DNA of 51,961 nucleotides from a virus. This document shows positions 39,226 to 46,514 of the stretch, piece by piece. Each line of letters starts with the position of its first letter. Positions within the stretch are counted from its first letter, which is position 1. Below the pieces are notes generated by a model. That model did not search any database and had not been told where the DNA came from. It worked only from the letters and a program-made list of their open reading frames with translations. A program made the position numbers and the translations under genes. The stretch lies in IMG/VR virus record IMGVR_UViG_3300037246_000906, positions 1 to 51,961 of that record; one strand, 5' to 3'.

Positions 39226-39453
39226 AGATTCGGAGGTCGCGTCTCTAGAGATAGATACAGGATTCCATTGGAAACTTTGGGAAACTTAACACGCATACGG
39301 CACCAGACTAAGGGTTGAAAAGCCTAAGCAAAGGTATATCAGATCAGCGATATACGAATAACGGTCGATTACGTTCTGCCGTATTAGCTCAGCAGAACCC
39401 ATGAAGTCGATTGCAACGATGAGGGTGGGGTTAAGGAGAGCACCGAATTTTTT
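39226..39453 (+). ncRNA. Structured non-coding RNA of unknown class
   Basis: About 228 bases without a convincing protein frame, visibly richer in G+C than the surroundings, and with plus-strand signals: a TATA box 26 bases upstream and a T6 run (39448-39453) at the end. The ends pair: ATTCGG (39228-39233) with CCGAAT (39443-39448), a terminal stem. Inside are GTATATC/GATATAC (39334-39340 with 39349-39355) and GTTCTGC/GCAGAAC (39373-39379 with 39392-39398), both perfect 7-base stems. AACG/CGTT (39360-39375 region) offers an alternative hairpin. A TAGCTCAGC string recalls a tRNA D-arm, but no tRNA cloverleaf is found. It does not match RNase P, SRP or group I intron cores known to me. Confidence 0.72.
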
Positions 39454-39460
39454 AACTAAA

Positions 39461-39472
39461 ATAAAAAAAAGG
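39461..39472 (-). terminator. Poly-T terminator after 39477-39872
   Basis: The minus strand reads CCTTTTTTTTATTTT just past the stop. With the plus-strand T6 at 39448-39453 it makes a convergent terminator pair. Confidence 0.55.
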
Positions 39473-39476
39473 TAGT

Positions 39477-39872
39477 TTACTTAAAGAAACCTTTAATGTA
39501 AAACTTACCGTCAAAGAATTTATCAACTGCGAATTCTATTTTTTTATCATCGCCAGTTGCACTAAGTCCTAAATATGGGCTTATTGTTTGTGGTGCGTTA
39601 GTTTGCTCATTTTGTAAATGGCTTGGTTGTTTCCATCCATTTGAACCGTCAATACATAATTCTAACCCACACACTTTACTGACTTTCCAGCCGTAAGACT
39701 TTGGGCTTATAACATCGTGTTTATTCCAATCTAATGGATAACTAACATTACCTCGTTTTTGTATATCAAGTCTATCTAATGGATTTGCATCCCATGAACT
39801 AGCATATGCTACTCCCGAACTAAGTCCAGTCATTAACACTAATGCTACTAACACTGCTATTACTTTATACAT
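39477..39872 (-). CDS. Secreted protein with signal peptide
   Basis: 131 residues. MYKVIAVLVALVLMTGLSSG then VAYASSWDA is a Sec signal peptide with a likely AYA-S cut. The mature part has two Cys (VCGLELC) that could form a disulphide, and is polar with WKQPSHL and APQTISPYLG. No transmembrane segment remains. It may act at the host surface, for example on superinfection or adhesion. It has its own promoter (39893-39904) and terminator. Confidence 0.75.
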   Translation of the reverse strand: MYKVIAVLVALVLMTGLSSGVAYASSWDANPLDRLDIQKRGNVSYPLDWNKHDVISPKSYGWKVSKVCGLELCIDGSNGWKQPSHLQNEQTNAPQTISPYLGLSATGDDKKIEFAVDKFFDGKFYIKGFFK

Positions 39873-39904
39873 TAAAATAATTATAACTTCTTGGCATATA
39901 TGTA

Positions 39905-40048
39905 TTATTTAGTTTTGTGTATAGATTCCTTTTCCTCGGTTTTCTTCTTGGCGTATTTCTCCCTCTCGGTTTCTGGTGTTTCGAACCATGGGAAGTAATA
40001 CATTATTGTAGCTTCATGTGAGTCAATAAACATTTTATGGGTTTTCAC
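39905..40048 (-). CDS. Small unknown protein (start uncertain)
   Basis: 47 residues from a GTG at 40048. An ATG five codons later is also possible, and the frame stays open upstream to about 40115. It has an aromatic patch (TIMYYFPWFETPE) and a charged tail (KKKTEEKESIHKTK). No family recognised. Confidence 0.4.
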   Translation of the reverse strand: MKTHKMFIDSHEATIMYYFPWFETPETEREKYAKKKTEEKESIHKTK

Positions 40049-40089
40049 TATTCCCTGCCTAATGCCTTGAGCTAGTAAAAATTTAATAT

Positions 40090-40359
40090 CTACCTTTTGA
40101 ATATCGACCAGAATCCCTCACCTTTAGGATCACCTGTAATATGCCTGCCATCCCACTTTAACGTTCCCTCCCAACTTATTGGTTTGTTTTTACATTTTTC
40201 TAGTATGGCAGTTTCGTTTGGCATTAATGATATTGTTTGATGTTCGCTATTACAATCATAGCAATTGATTTGTAATCTTCGTATAAATTCCTTTGGCATG
40301 GCTCCCCTATCCATTCCAATCATGTCTATTAAATCTAATTCACCGTTATCGTGTTTCAT
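40090..40359 (-). CDS. Small Cys-containing protein, unknown
   Basis: 89 residues. NCYDCNSEHQTISL looks like half of a zinc ribbon, with a further Cys in EKCKNKP. The end is polar with SWEGTLKWDGRH. It starts directly after the stop of the membrane protein gene. Confidence 0.65.
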   Translation of the reverse strand: MKHDNGELDLIDMIGMDRGAMPKEFIRRLQINCYDCNSEHQTISLMPNETAILEKCKNKPISWEGTLKWDGRHITGDPKGEGFWSIFKR

Positions 40360-40914
40360 TTAATCTTCCCATTCCAGCATTGGACAGTGATTTTTCTTCC
40401 AAGCCTTTAGGTATTCAATTGTCATACTTGGTGTTTTTTCCTTGTATGGTTTCGATTTATGTGGATGATCATATCTCCAATCGGAATAATGCTCACCACA
40501 TATAATTACGGCTTTGCAAATTAAAGCGATTAAACCAATTATTCCTACAACTACACCAGTCCAAAATGCAAACTCATACCAACCTACCAATTCACCTAAT
40601 CCATACACTCCATATACAACTAATGCAGTTACAGTGAGTAGTGATACCTTACCTATATTCATTTGTGTTTTCTTGCTTATACTTGGCATTTCAGGTAAAC
40701 TAATATTGCTTTCGGGCATACTTGGCATTTCGTGATCTCCATCATCCCATACGCGAAGTAACTCTTTTGGTATTACTATAAATGGAAATATAATAGTTGC
40801 TAGAATAGTTCCCCAGAAGTATGGACACAGGTTGTTTGCTTTTTCGCTATATCTCCAACCATAAACATAATCATTAAGTTTAGTATGCCAAGCACCTTTC
40901 TGAATTCTAACCAT
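40360..40914 (-). CDS. Membrane protein with three or four helices
   Basis: 184 residues. Hydrophobic stretches at about 30-50 (FWGTILATIIFPFIVIPK), 93-115 (VSLLTVTALVVYGVYGLGEL) and 117-140 (FAFWTGVVVGIIGLIALICK). A Pro/Glu/Met/Ser-rich cytoplasmic loop (EMPSMPESNISLPEMPSISK) sits between the first two. No family recognised. Confidence 0.7.
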   Translation of the reverse strand: MVRIQKGAWHTKLNDYVYGWRYSEKANNLCPYFWGTILATIIFPFIVIPKELLRVWDDGDHEMPSMPESNISLPEMPSISKKTQMNIGKVSLLTVTALVVYGVYGLGELVGWYEFAFWTGVVVGIIGLIALICKAVIICGEHYSDWRYDHPHKSKPYKEKTPSMTIEYLKAWKKNHCPMLEWED

Positions 40915-40934
40915 TTACTAGTCGCTTTATCTTT

Positions 40935-40947
40935 CGTTATATAAATC
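40935..40947 (-). promoter_or_regulatory. GATTTATATAACG promoter
   Basis: The minus strand reads GATTTATATAACG, about 27 bases before the ATG at 40914. The same 13 bases occur before 48033, showing a conserved right-half promoter. Confidence 0.65.
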
Positions 40948-41120
40948 TAACTCTCTGCCCAGTTACTATCACATGTGGTACAAAATCCACGATAACCATT
41001 ATAGCGATTATCCCACATCCTATATGCTGGGTTTCCACAATTCAAACAAACATTATCTCCCTCCTCGTGAAATAATCCCCAGTATCTATACCACACCCAC
41101 TTAGCAGTCAGGCTTGACAT
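40947..41120 (-). CDS. Zinc-ribbon protein
   Basis: 57 residues: a tryptophan-rich start (AKWVWYRYWGLFH), VCLNCGNPAYR and FCTTCDSNW. It has an AATTTATATATG box at 41140-41152, overlapping the stop of the preceding gene. Confidence 0.7.
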   Translation of the reverse strand: MSSLTAKWVWYRYWGLFHEEGDNVCLNCGNPAYRMWDNRYNGYRGFCTTCDSNWAES

Positions 41121-41150
41121 ATATCTACTACGTGAACATCATATATAAAT

Positions 41151-41372
41151 TTACTTAAAGTGTTGTGGATTTGCATTATCTTCTAGGAATATGTGATCTG
41201 TCTTGCCTGTTTCTAGGTAAGTTAAAAACTCACCAACACATTCCAATCTATAATCAACTGCTCGGTTAAAATCACTATCATTTAAATCTGTGTTATTCTT
41301 CATTGTAGGTAATTCATTGATTAGTGTTTTGGCAGTTTTCATTTTATAATCTTTAGATTCTTTATCGTTCAT
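41151..41372 (-). CDS. Small acidic protein, unknown
   Basis: 73 residues, helical (YKMKTAKTLINELPTMKNN; FNRAVDYRLECVGEFLTYLE). It follows the methyltransferase by 12 bases. No family recognised. Confidence 0.65.
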   Translation of the reverse strand: MNDKESKDYKMKTAKTLINELPTMKNNTDLNDSDFNRAVDYRLECVGEFLTYLETGKTDHIFLEDNANPQHFK

Positions 41373-41384
41373 TTACATATATCA

Positions 41385-42068
41385 CTATTCTCTGCTATTT
41401 AAACGTGACTCTATCATTTTACAGTGTTCAGGTTCAAGTTCTATTCCTATACTATCTTTACCCATTCTTTCGGCTACCTCTAACACGGTTCCACTTCCTG
41501 CAAATGGATCTAACACCATCTTACTATCGGGAAAACAACTTAGTAAATCTTCTACCATTTTTGGTGGAAATGCTCTTGTAAAACTACCTTTAGTTCCCAT
41601 GGCTTTCCACTCAGTTCTATCAAACACATCATGGTGAGATATTGTATTAAACATTTTGGTCTTTGGTGATTTTGTAAGCCAGTATAATCTCTCGGTAAAT
41701 GGATAGAATCTAATTTTGTCGAAGTTTGGTGATCCATTAACCCACACGATCTCCTGCTTGATAGTAAATGGTAAATCCAATAACCACTCGTAAGGACTAA
41801 TTTGAGCACCATCTCTAATTCGATTCTTGTGGTTATACCATAAACTGCCATCGTCTTTTAATACTCTAAAACACTCTCTAAGTATTCGCTTTTGTTTCTT
41901 TTGGTATTCAACCTCATCCATATCATCCTCATACTGCTTGTGGAATTTGCTTCGCGTGTGATGCTTGTTTCCCAAGTTATATGGTGGACTAGTAATTATA
42001 ATATCGAATATTTTATCAGGTAATTCTTTTAAGACTTCCTCTGCGTCTCCCTGCATTATCTTTATCAT
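41385..42068 (-). CDS. Orphan DNA methyltransferase (beta class, TSPPY)
   Basis: 227 residues. Motif IV (ITSPPYNLGN) is near the N-terminus and motif I (VLDPFAGSGTVLEVAE) near the C-terminus, the order of beta-class N4-cytosine or N6-adenine methyltransferases. GKDSIGIELEPEH is motif II. No target-recognition subunit or endonuclease is beside it, so it likely protects viral DNA from host restriction or marks it. SPPY is more common in N4-cytosine enzymes, but base specificity cannot be decided. Its ATG overlaps the previous stop (ATGA). Confidence 0.88.
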   Translation of the reverse strand: MIKIMQGDAEEVLKELPDKIFDIIITSPPYNLGNKHHTRSKFHKQYEDDMDEVEYQKKQKRILRECFRVLKDDGSLWYNHKNRIRDGAQISPYEWLLDLPFTIKQEIVWVNGSPNFDKIRFYPFTERLYWLTKSPKTKMFNTISHHDVFDRTEWKAMGTKGSFTRAFPPKMVEDLLSCFPDSKMVLDPFAGSGTVLEVAERMGKDSIGIELEPEHCKMIESRLNSRE

Positions 42069-42250
42069 TTCTTTAGCAGTGATATTAGTTGTGATATAAT
42101 ACTTGGTCTGAATCTTGGGCTAAGCTCACAACTATGGTTTATACACACTCCCCTACTTAATCTTCTATTGCATTTAGCGTTTGGGCATCTAGCTCCATAT
42201 CCTCTATAATTACTATCTGTACTATTACCGAATCCTCTTGGTAAAGTCAC
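42065..42250 (-). CDS. Zinc-knuckle small protein
   Basis: 61 residues with a GTG start that shares a base with the previous stop (TAGTG). RCPNAKCNRRLSRGVCINHSC gives a CxxxxC/CxxxxC set, followed by a helix (SIISQLISLLKK). Confidence 0.65.
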   Translation of the reverse strand: MTLPRGFGNSTDSNYRGYGARCPNAKCNRRLSRGVCINHSCELSPRFRPSIISQLISLLKK

Positions 42251-42375
42251 TAGTCTGCCTCCTTTAGTGTATGCTTTTCAATTATATGTAATAAAATATT
42301 ATGTGTGAGAAATGGTTCGCTATTAACTGCTTCACCTGTAAATCGGAACTTACAGTTTTCTACTGGGCAGTTCAC
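42250..42375 (-). CDS. C2H2 zinc-finger microprotein
   Basis: 41 residues, GTG start overlapping the tRNase Z stop (GTGA). CPVENCKFRF, LTHNILLHIIEKH is a single C2H2 finger: C-x4-C and H-x4/5-H. Coupled downstream by TAGTG. Confidence 0.65.
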   Translation of the reverse strand: MNCPVENCKFRFTGEAVNSEPFLTHNILLHIIEKHTLKEAD

Positions 42376-43292
42376 TTTAATTCAATCTCCAAAAAGTCTC
42401 TAGTAACGATAACATGCTTATGGAACTTACTAGCATCCTTATAAAAACCTTCCGTATTCTCATGTCTTGCTGAAAAGTGGTTTAACAATAAGGTTTTAAC
42501 TCCTGCTTTGCCTGCCAATTCGCCAGTTTCACTAGCCGTACTATGTTTACTTTTAAGTGCCAAGTCCAACTCGTCAGTTCTAAATGTTGATTCGAATGTT
42601 AAGTAATCACAATCCTTGAAGAATGTTTCCAAGTCTTCCGTTGGTCTTGTATCACCACTAAATCCAATTTGTAAGCCTTTTCGCTTTTCACCTACAACGT
42701 CTTTAGATTTAATTGTAACAGTATATTTATCTGGTACGGTTTCAAACAACTTTACATCCTCACCACGTTTTAACTTACCCAATAACTCTCCGTCAGGTAC
42801 GCCTAACGTGTGACATTTTTCAATATCAAGTGCTCCATCTCTATCTGGTAACACAACCCTATACGCGATGATTGGGACTTGGTGTTTTCCTCTACATGTT
42901 GAAACAGAAAAGTGTTTATGTGTAATTGAATCTCCTGCCTCAATTTCCACAACATCAAAGTCGAATGCAAATTGTACAGCATGACCTCTATGTAGGTTTA
43001 GGATAAATGCCTTGATTCCTTTTGGCCCATATACTTTAACTGGTTCGGTTCTTCCCATTAAATCCATGCTTTGAAATAAACCCAAGATTCCCATGATGTG
43101 ATCGGAATGCAAATGAGTAATTAACAAAGTCATTGGTTTGTTCCATTTTAAGTATGATTTTAAATATTGACGGCAAGTTCCATCACCACAGTCAACCATG
43201 ATGTAATGTTTACCCAAATCCAAAACAGTACACGATAAACCTCTTTCAATAGTTGGCATCGCGCCACTTGTTCCTAAATAGACTAATTTCAT
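42372..43292 (-). CDS. rnz: tRNase Z (ELAC-type metallo-beta-lactamase-fold ribonuclease)
   Basis: 306 residues, the length of short-form tRNase Z. LGTSGAMPT, then ITHLHSDHIMGILGL (HxHxDH), an exosite-like insert, GFSGDTRPTEDL, ESTF, KHSTASETGELAGKAGVKT and LNHFSARH are all present in family order. It cuts the 3' trailer from tRNA precursors. Viral copies are rare. It might process viral tRNA-like RNA, such as the structured RNA at 39.2 kb, or affect host tRNA. No tRNA gene is visible here. Promoter and start suggest a leaderless message. Confidence 0.88.
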   Translation of the reverse strand: MKLVYLGTSGAMPTIERGLSCTVLDLGKHYIMVDCGDGTCRQYLKSYLKWNKPMTLLITHLHSDHIMGILGLFQSMDLMGRTEPVKVYGPKGIKAFILNLHRGHAVQFAFDFDVVEIEAGDSITHKHFSVSTCRGKHQVPIIAYRVVLPDRDGALDIEKCHTLGVPDGELLGKLKRGEDVKLFETVPDKYTVTIKSKDVVGEKRKGLQIGFSGDTRPTEDLETFFKDCDYLTFESTFRTDELDLALKSKHSTASETGELAGKAGVKTLLLNHFSARHENTEGFYKDASKFHKHVIVTRDFLEIELK

Positions 43293-43299
43293 ACTTACC

Positions 43300-43323
43300 T
43301 ATTATCTAAGGTATATATAAATT
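43300..43323 (-). promoter_or_regulatory. Promoter with ATATACCTTAGATAATA element
   Basis: The minus strand reads AATTTATATATACCTTAGATAATA. The last 17 bases are identical to 36075-36091. The TATA centre is about 25 bases before the tRNase Z ATG. Confidence 0.6.
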
Positions 43324-43438
43324 AATCGGTAGTGAACTCATCTTGTTTCTTTTTGTTTATTTTAGCTTTGTTTAAAACAATCCACAAGGTAATGAAAAAC
43401 CCTACTATTGCTATACCAGCTAATATTGCTAATACCAT
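43322..43438 (-). CDS. Single-pass membrane microprotein
   Basis: 38 residues: LAILAGIAIVGFFITLWIVL as a membrane helix, then NKAKINKKKQDEFTTD inside. A TATA box at 43459-43469 lies 21-31 bases before the ATG. No family recognised. Confidence 0.6.
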   Translation of the reverse strand: MVLAILAGIAIVGFFITLWIVLNKAKINKKKQDEFTTD

Positions 43439-43468
43439 TAAGTATTCGTGATTATACTATTATATAAA

Positions 43469-43906
43469 CTATGGCATGTCTGGTGATAAGGGATCGTGTT
43501 TTATTCCTCCACCTCTACCACCACTTCCGTATTTACACCATAAACATAGATCACTTTGCATTTCTGTAAGACATACTATCTTAACCCAACCAAGTTTGAA
43601 TATGATTCTTCCTAAAAATCTTTGCCACCACTTAGCCCTTTTCATAGCTTCGTCTTTAGTATCATTCCATATTTTAAAGTGTGATGGGCAGTATTTGTAT
43701 AGTATTGGTAAAGTTCTTCTACTCTTTCTTTGTTCTAAAAAGTATTCATGTTTGGGACATGTACATTTTCTTGGATGATCATTATATGGTGTTTCTTTCC
43801 AATCAAAGTCTGTATTGTTTTCCATTTGCCAATCATCCCTTTTCTTATCAGGTACGGCACTAAATTTATCAAAACCATCTGTTTCTTTATCATCCCAACG
43901 TCCCAT
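43469..43906 (-). CDS. Zinc-binding basic protein
   Basis: 145 residues from ATG 43906, set by the TAATG overlap with the gene before it (an ATG further up at 43927 is less likely). KCTCPKHEYFL, KYCPSHFKIW and the C-terminal DLCLWCKYGSGGRGGG provide zinc ligands, with a basic helical part (KDEAMKRAKWWQRFLGR). The Gly-rich end is probably flexible. Function unknown. Confidence 0.65.
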   Translation of the reverse strand: MGRWDDKETDGFDKFSAVPDKKRDDWQMENNTDFDWKETPYNDHPRKCTCPKHEYFLEQRKSRRTLPILYKYCPSHFKIWNDTKDEAMKRAKWWQRFLGRIIFKLGWVKIVCLTEMQSDLCLWCKYGSGGRGGGIKHDPLSPDMP

Positions 43907-44028
43907 TATTGTAAACCCTCGAACCATTTAGCTGTTTCCAACAATTCAAAATTCATGTAATAAGTTACGCCATCGTGTTTATAATTAACAACATATACTG
44001 TTATATCACCTATCGTTTTAGTCTTCAT
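43906..44028 (-). CDS. Small beta protein, unknown
   Basis: 40 residues, strand-rich (TIGDITVYVVNYKHDGVTYY) with a helix (FELLETAKWFEGL). Overlaps on both sides (11 bases before, TAATG after). Confidence 0.6.
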   Translation of the reverse strand: MKTKTIGDITVYVVNYKHDGVTYYMNFELLETAKWFEGLQ

Positions 44029-44137
44029 TATTACCTTCCTTATGTGTTTTCTCATGTTTAAAGATTTCTTTCATAACTTCATCGTGCATGTAGTCGGCTT
44101 GTATAACCTTGTTACAGATTGGACAGGTGTATTTCAT
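44018..44137 (-). CDS. C2H2 zinc-finger microprotein
   Basis: 39 residues: YTCPICNKVIQ with FKHEKTHKEG, a single C2H2 finger with CxxC and HxxxH. Starts inside the stop of the Nudix gene (ATGA). Confidence 0.7.
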   Translation of the reverse strand: MKYTCPICNKVIQADYMHDEVMKEIFKHEKTHKEGNNED

Positions 44138-44622
44138 TTCCTCTCTAGTTGTAAGTAGGAGTATATACACATTATGGTCTTACTATCTTTAATTTCCCCT
44201 TTAGCAATCATATCTATAACCTTATCCAACCCAACATTTACCACTCTAATATCCTCACCAGCTTCAAGTTCCTTAATGCCAGTGTTTTCAATATCTTCTG
44301 TATAATAACAATTAATCTTTTCGGTTGAATATCCAACGCTTGGATAGTATTCTATTAGTGGTTTAACTACATTTGCTTGGTATCCAGTTTCTTCCTTGAA
44401 TTCCCTTATAGCAGTATCTATCGGATCTTCGTCTTTATCCACTTTACCCGCGGGAACTTCAAGTATTTTACCAAAATGCCCTCTAGTTTGTTCTACAAGT
44501 ATTACATCGCCATATTGATCTATCGCTAAGAGAGCTGACGCTACTGGTCGTTCTATCATTTCTTTTCCGTTATCCTCAGTTACTGTGGTATAATTGGTCT
44601 TTAAAAGTGTTCGCTTCAACAC
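44134..44622 (-). CDS. Nudix hydrolase, ADP-ribose pyrophosphatase-like
   Basis: 162 residues, GTG start. The Nudix box is at about residues 58-80: GKVDKDEDPIDTAIREFKEE followed by TGY, matching Gx5Ex7REUxEExGU. The beta layout around it (ASALLAIDQYGDVILVEQTR, EYYPSVGYSTEKINCYY) is that of ADP-ribose pyrophosphatases, with Pro-Ser-x-Gly downstream. It likely splits ADP-ribose to AMP and ribose phosphate. ADP-ribose is the leftover of NAD+ cleavage by TIR and sirtuin-type defences, so this fits with the NMN adenylyltransferase. Other NDP-sugars or dinucleotides are possible. Confidence 0.8.
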   Translation of the reverse strand: MLKRTLLKTNYTTVTEDNGKEMIERPVASALLAIDQYGDVILVEQTRGHFGKILEVPAGKVDKDEDPIDTAIREFKEETGYQANVVKPLIEYYPSVGYSTEKINCYYTEDIENTGIKELEAGEDIRVVNVGLDKVIDMIAKGEIKDSKTIMCIYSYLQLERK

Positions 44623-44849
44623 AAAATCGACTTCCTTAGTTTTGCCCTCGCACCACTTGGATCTTTTTTACCTTCAACATATTCGCATTCGAATCTCGTT
44701 GGAACTCCATTTTTATCGAATCCCTCCCAAGACCATTTGTTAGTGTTAATTTTACTTCCATTAACCAAGTCAGCAACAATTAAAGGCTTTCCAGTCTTTA
44801 GGTCTGCCTTACAATAATTCATTGCCTCTACCTCTTTCCACTCAGGCAT
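44616..44849 (-). CDS. Small unknown protein
   Basis: 77 residues with short strands (KPLIVADLVNGSKINTNKW; GVPTRFECEYVEGKKDPSGA) and a basic end. One Cys near each end. Overlaps the Nudix gene by 7 bases and the membrane protein gene by 8. No family recognised. Confidence 0.6.
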   Translation of the reverse strand: MPEWKEVEAMNYCKADLKTGKPLIVADLVNGSKINTNKWSWEGFDKNGVPTRFECEYVEGKKDPSGARAKLRKSILC

Positions 44850-45072
44850 ATCTTCTCCTAAGCCAGTAGTATGGCACGTATGTAAGTATCACTATTGGTA
44901 TTACCGTCCAAGTTGCAAAGAATCTTTCCCAAAACATATTCCAGTCTAACCAACATTCTAAACATAATACAGGTAAATGTAATCCGTATTGTATCCAAGC
45001 CGTTAATACAAACATATAGAAGAATCCCAATAACCACCCATACGCGAGTGCTATTTGCCGTGGACTAACCAA
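44842..45072 (-). CDS. Small membrane protein with two helices
   Basis: 76 residues, TTG start. IALAYGWLLGFFYMFVLTAW and FFATWTVIPIVILTYVPYYW are membrane segments, with CLEC in the loop, which could hold metal or a disulphide. A basic RRR tail suggests the C-terminus is inside. Confidence 0.6.
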   Translation of the reverse strand: MVSPRQIALAYGWLLGFFYMFVLTAWIQYGLHLPVLCLECWLDWNMFWERFFATWTVIPIVILTYVPYYWLRRRYA

Positions 45073-45226
45073 GTATATCTTCCTCGTCTTCTACTGGCTT
45101 TATCGCAAATGGGTTTACACTAAGTGGGTTTGCTGATAAATATTCTATGAATTGTTCTAATGCGTTATCATTGTTCTTTGCCAACACCCTAAATGAAATA
45201 GGCATGTTTATTTCGTAAACCCTCAT
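45065..45226 (-). CDS. Small unknown protein
   Basis: 53 residues (ISFRVLAKNNDNALEQFIEY, then PVEDEEDILG). Starts by ATGA and overlaps the TTG of the next gene by 8 bases. No family recognised. Confidence 0.6.
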   Translation of the reverse strand: MRVYEINMPISFRVLAKNNDNALEQFIEYLSANPLSVNPFAIKPVEDEEDILG

Positions 45227-45477
45227 TTGAGTTTCCTCGCTATACGCTGTAATATATTCTTTTTGTTTCTAGCCTTTAACTCCTTTTCCAACTCATAATC
45301 TATCATGTTGTTACATATTTTGTTAAGCCTGTTAAGACATCTATTTAATGCTATGTTCTTGGCTTTGGGATCTGTAAAGTGTATGTTTTTGCCAGTAATT
45401 TCGTCTAGTGGCATCATAGTTGCCATTTCAACTTCTGTCATTTCATTTGGTAATCCGTCGGCTATATCTTCACTCAT
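45223..45477 (-). CDS. Small helical protein, unknown
   Basis: 84 residues from ATG 45477, fixed by the ATGA overlap with 45474-45611; a GTG at 45489 is less likely. Acidic start (EDIADGLPNEMTEVEMATMM), then a basic helix (RLNKICNNMIDYELEKELKA). No family recognised. Confidence 0.6.
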   Translation of the reverse strand: MSEDIADGLPNEMTEVEMATMMPLDEITGKNIHFTDPKAKNIALNRCLNRLNKICNNMIDYELEKELKARNKKNILQRIARKLK

Positions 45478-45611
45478 TTTATATCCCACCCAAAATAGTT
45501 ATCCATACAAAGTCCACCAATTGCATTGATAGTATTTGCTACATCGTCAGGTATTTTGAATTGCTTGATAACCTTACCTGTATCCTTATCTTTTATTGTA
45601 ACCGTTTTCAT
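45474..45611 (-). CDS. Small unknown protein next to DNA ligase
   Basis: 45 residues: KTVTIKDKDTGKVIKQFKIP gives two strands, then a helix (DVANTINAIGGLC). Starts directly after the ligase stop. Confidence 0.6.
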   Translation of the reverse strand: MKTVTIKDKDTGKVIKQFKIPDDVANTINAIGGLCMDNYFGWDIK

Positions 45612-46514
45612 TTACATATCAACCTCGTCTTTGTCAGGTCTAAGTTCGATAAACCTTGGTAAGTATAATGATTTAGTATCGGTTCCTTTTCGTGTAATAA
45701 CGCCATTATGTTTAATCGCTATTATTGTGTTTAATAACTGTTCTTGTTTACTCCAAATATCTATTCTTTGGGCATCGCTAAATCCAGTTCCAACGTCTAC
45801 CTTAATACTACCATCTTTGTTTTGGGTTTGTATCGCTCCAAGCATTCCACTGGCTTTTCCAGTTCCTTCTGCAAATCCGATAATCTTAAAGTCGACATCA
45901 ATCTCTTCCTTCATTTTAACACATTGTAAGGATCTCTTTGGTTCCCATAAGTGATCTTTATTCTTAAGTATTAATCCTTCTTCGCCTCTACTTACCAAGT
46001 CCATAAATAAGCCTTGAGCTTCTGCCTTATCCTTAACTATCCAAGTTTCCACAATACTAAACAAACTATGCTTTCTCATTTTTTTCAATGATTCTAATCT
46101 ATCCATTCCACCTCTAATAGATTTTTTCAAGTCGAATTCCTTAATGTCTATTATATCCCATAATGTTAATCTAATTTGTTTAACTTCCTCATCACTAATT
46201 GTAGCCACACTATCTACTGCTTTGTGGCATATACCATTTCCAGTTTGCCTATCCATAACTTCGCCTTTATCATCAAGTACGGTTAATTCGCCATCAAGCA
46301 TTACGTTATCCATTTCTTCAAGTATCCCTCCGAAGTGGTGATTCAACTTGATCATTTTCTTACCATTCCTGCTAAACACAGTAACTTCGCCATCACGTTT
46401 TATTACAATTGCACGCATACCGTCCATTTTGACTTGTGCCATTGCTGGAAAGTTAATACGTTTATCCAACTCTCTTGGTGGTGAGATTAACATAACTGGG
46501 AACTTATCAGACAT
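45612..46514 (-). CDS. ATP-dependent DNA ligase
   Basis: 300 residues, a small virus-type ligase. Motif I is VKMDGMRAIV (Lys about 29, the adenylated residue), followed by GKKMIKLNHHFGG, MLDGELTVLDD (motif III-like), EEGLILKNKDHLW (motif IV) and CVKMKEEIDVDF (motif V), then an OB domain with FIELRP. It seals nicks in DNA with ATP during replication or repair. The gene is in the middle of a coupled run of small genes and starts with an 8-base overlap. Confidence 0.87.
   Translation of the reverse strand: MSDKFPVMLISPPRELDKRINFPAMAQVKMDGMRAIVIKRDGEVTVFSRNGKKMIKLNHHFGGILEEMDNVMLDGELTVLDDKGEVMDRQTGNGICHKAVDSVATISDEEVKQIRLTLWDIIDIKEFDLKKSIRGGMDRLESLKKMRKHSLFSIVETWIVKDKAEAQGLFMDLVSRGEEGLILKNKDHLWEPKRSLQCVKMKEEIDVDFKIIGFAEGTGKASGMLGAIQTQNKDGSIKVDVGTGFSDAQRIDIWSKQEQLLNTIIAIKHNGVITRKGTDTKSLYLPRFIELRPDKDEVDM

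Noticed and set aside
39301-39420. tRNA or permuted tRNA within the structured RNA (GGTCGATTAC before TAGCTCAGC)
   Set aside because: The strings resemble T-loop and D-arm boxes but in reversed order, with no acceptor stem, anticodon stem or matching arm lengths.
39226-39453. RNase P, SRP RNA or group I intron
   Set aside because: I could not find the conserved core sequences of these classes, and no interrupted gene flanks it.
41552-41851. 99-codon frame inside the methyltransferase gene
   Set aside because: Shadow of the methyltransferase reading frame, whose motifs are unambiguous.
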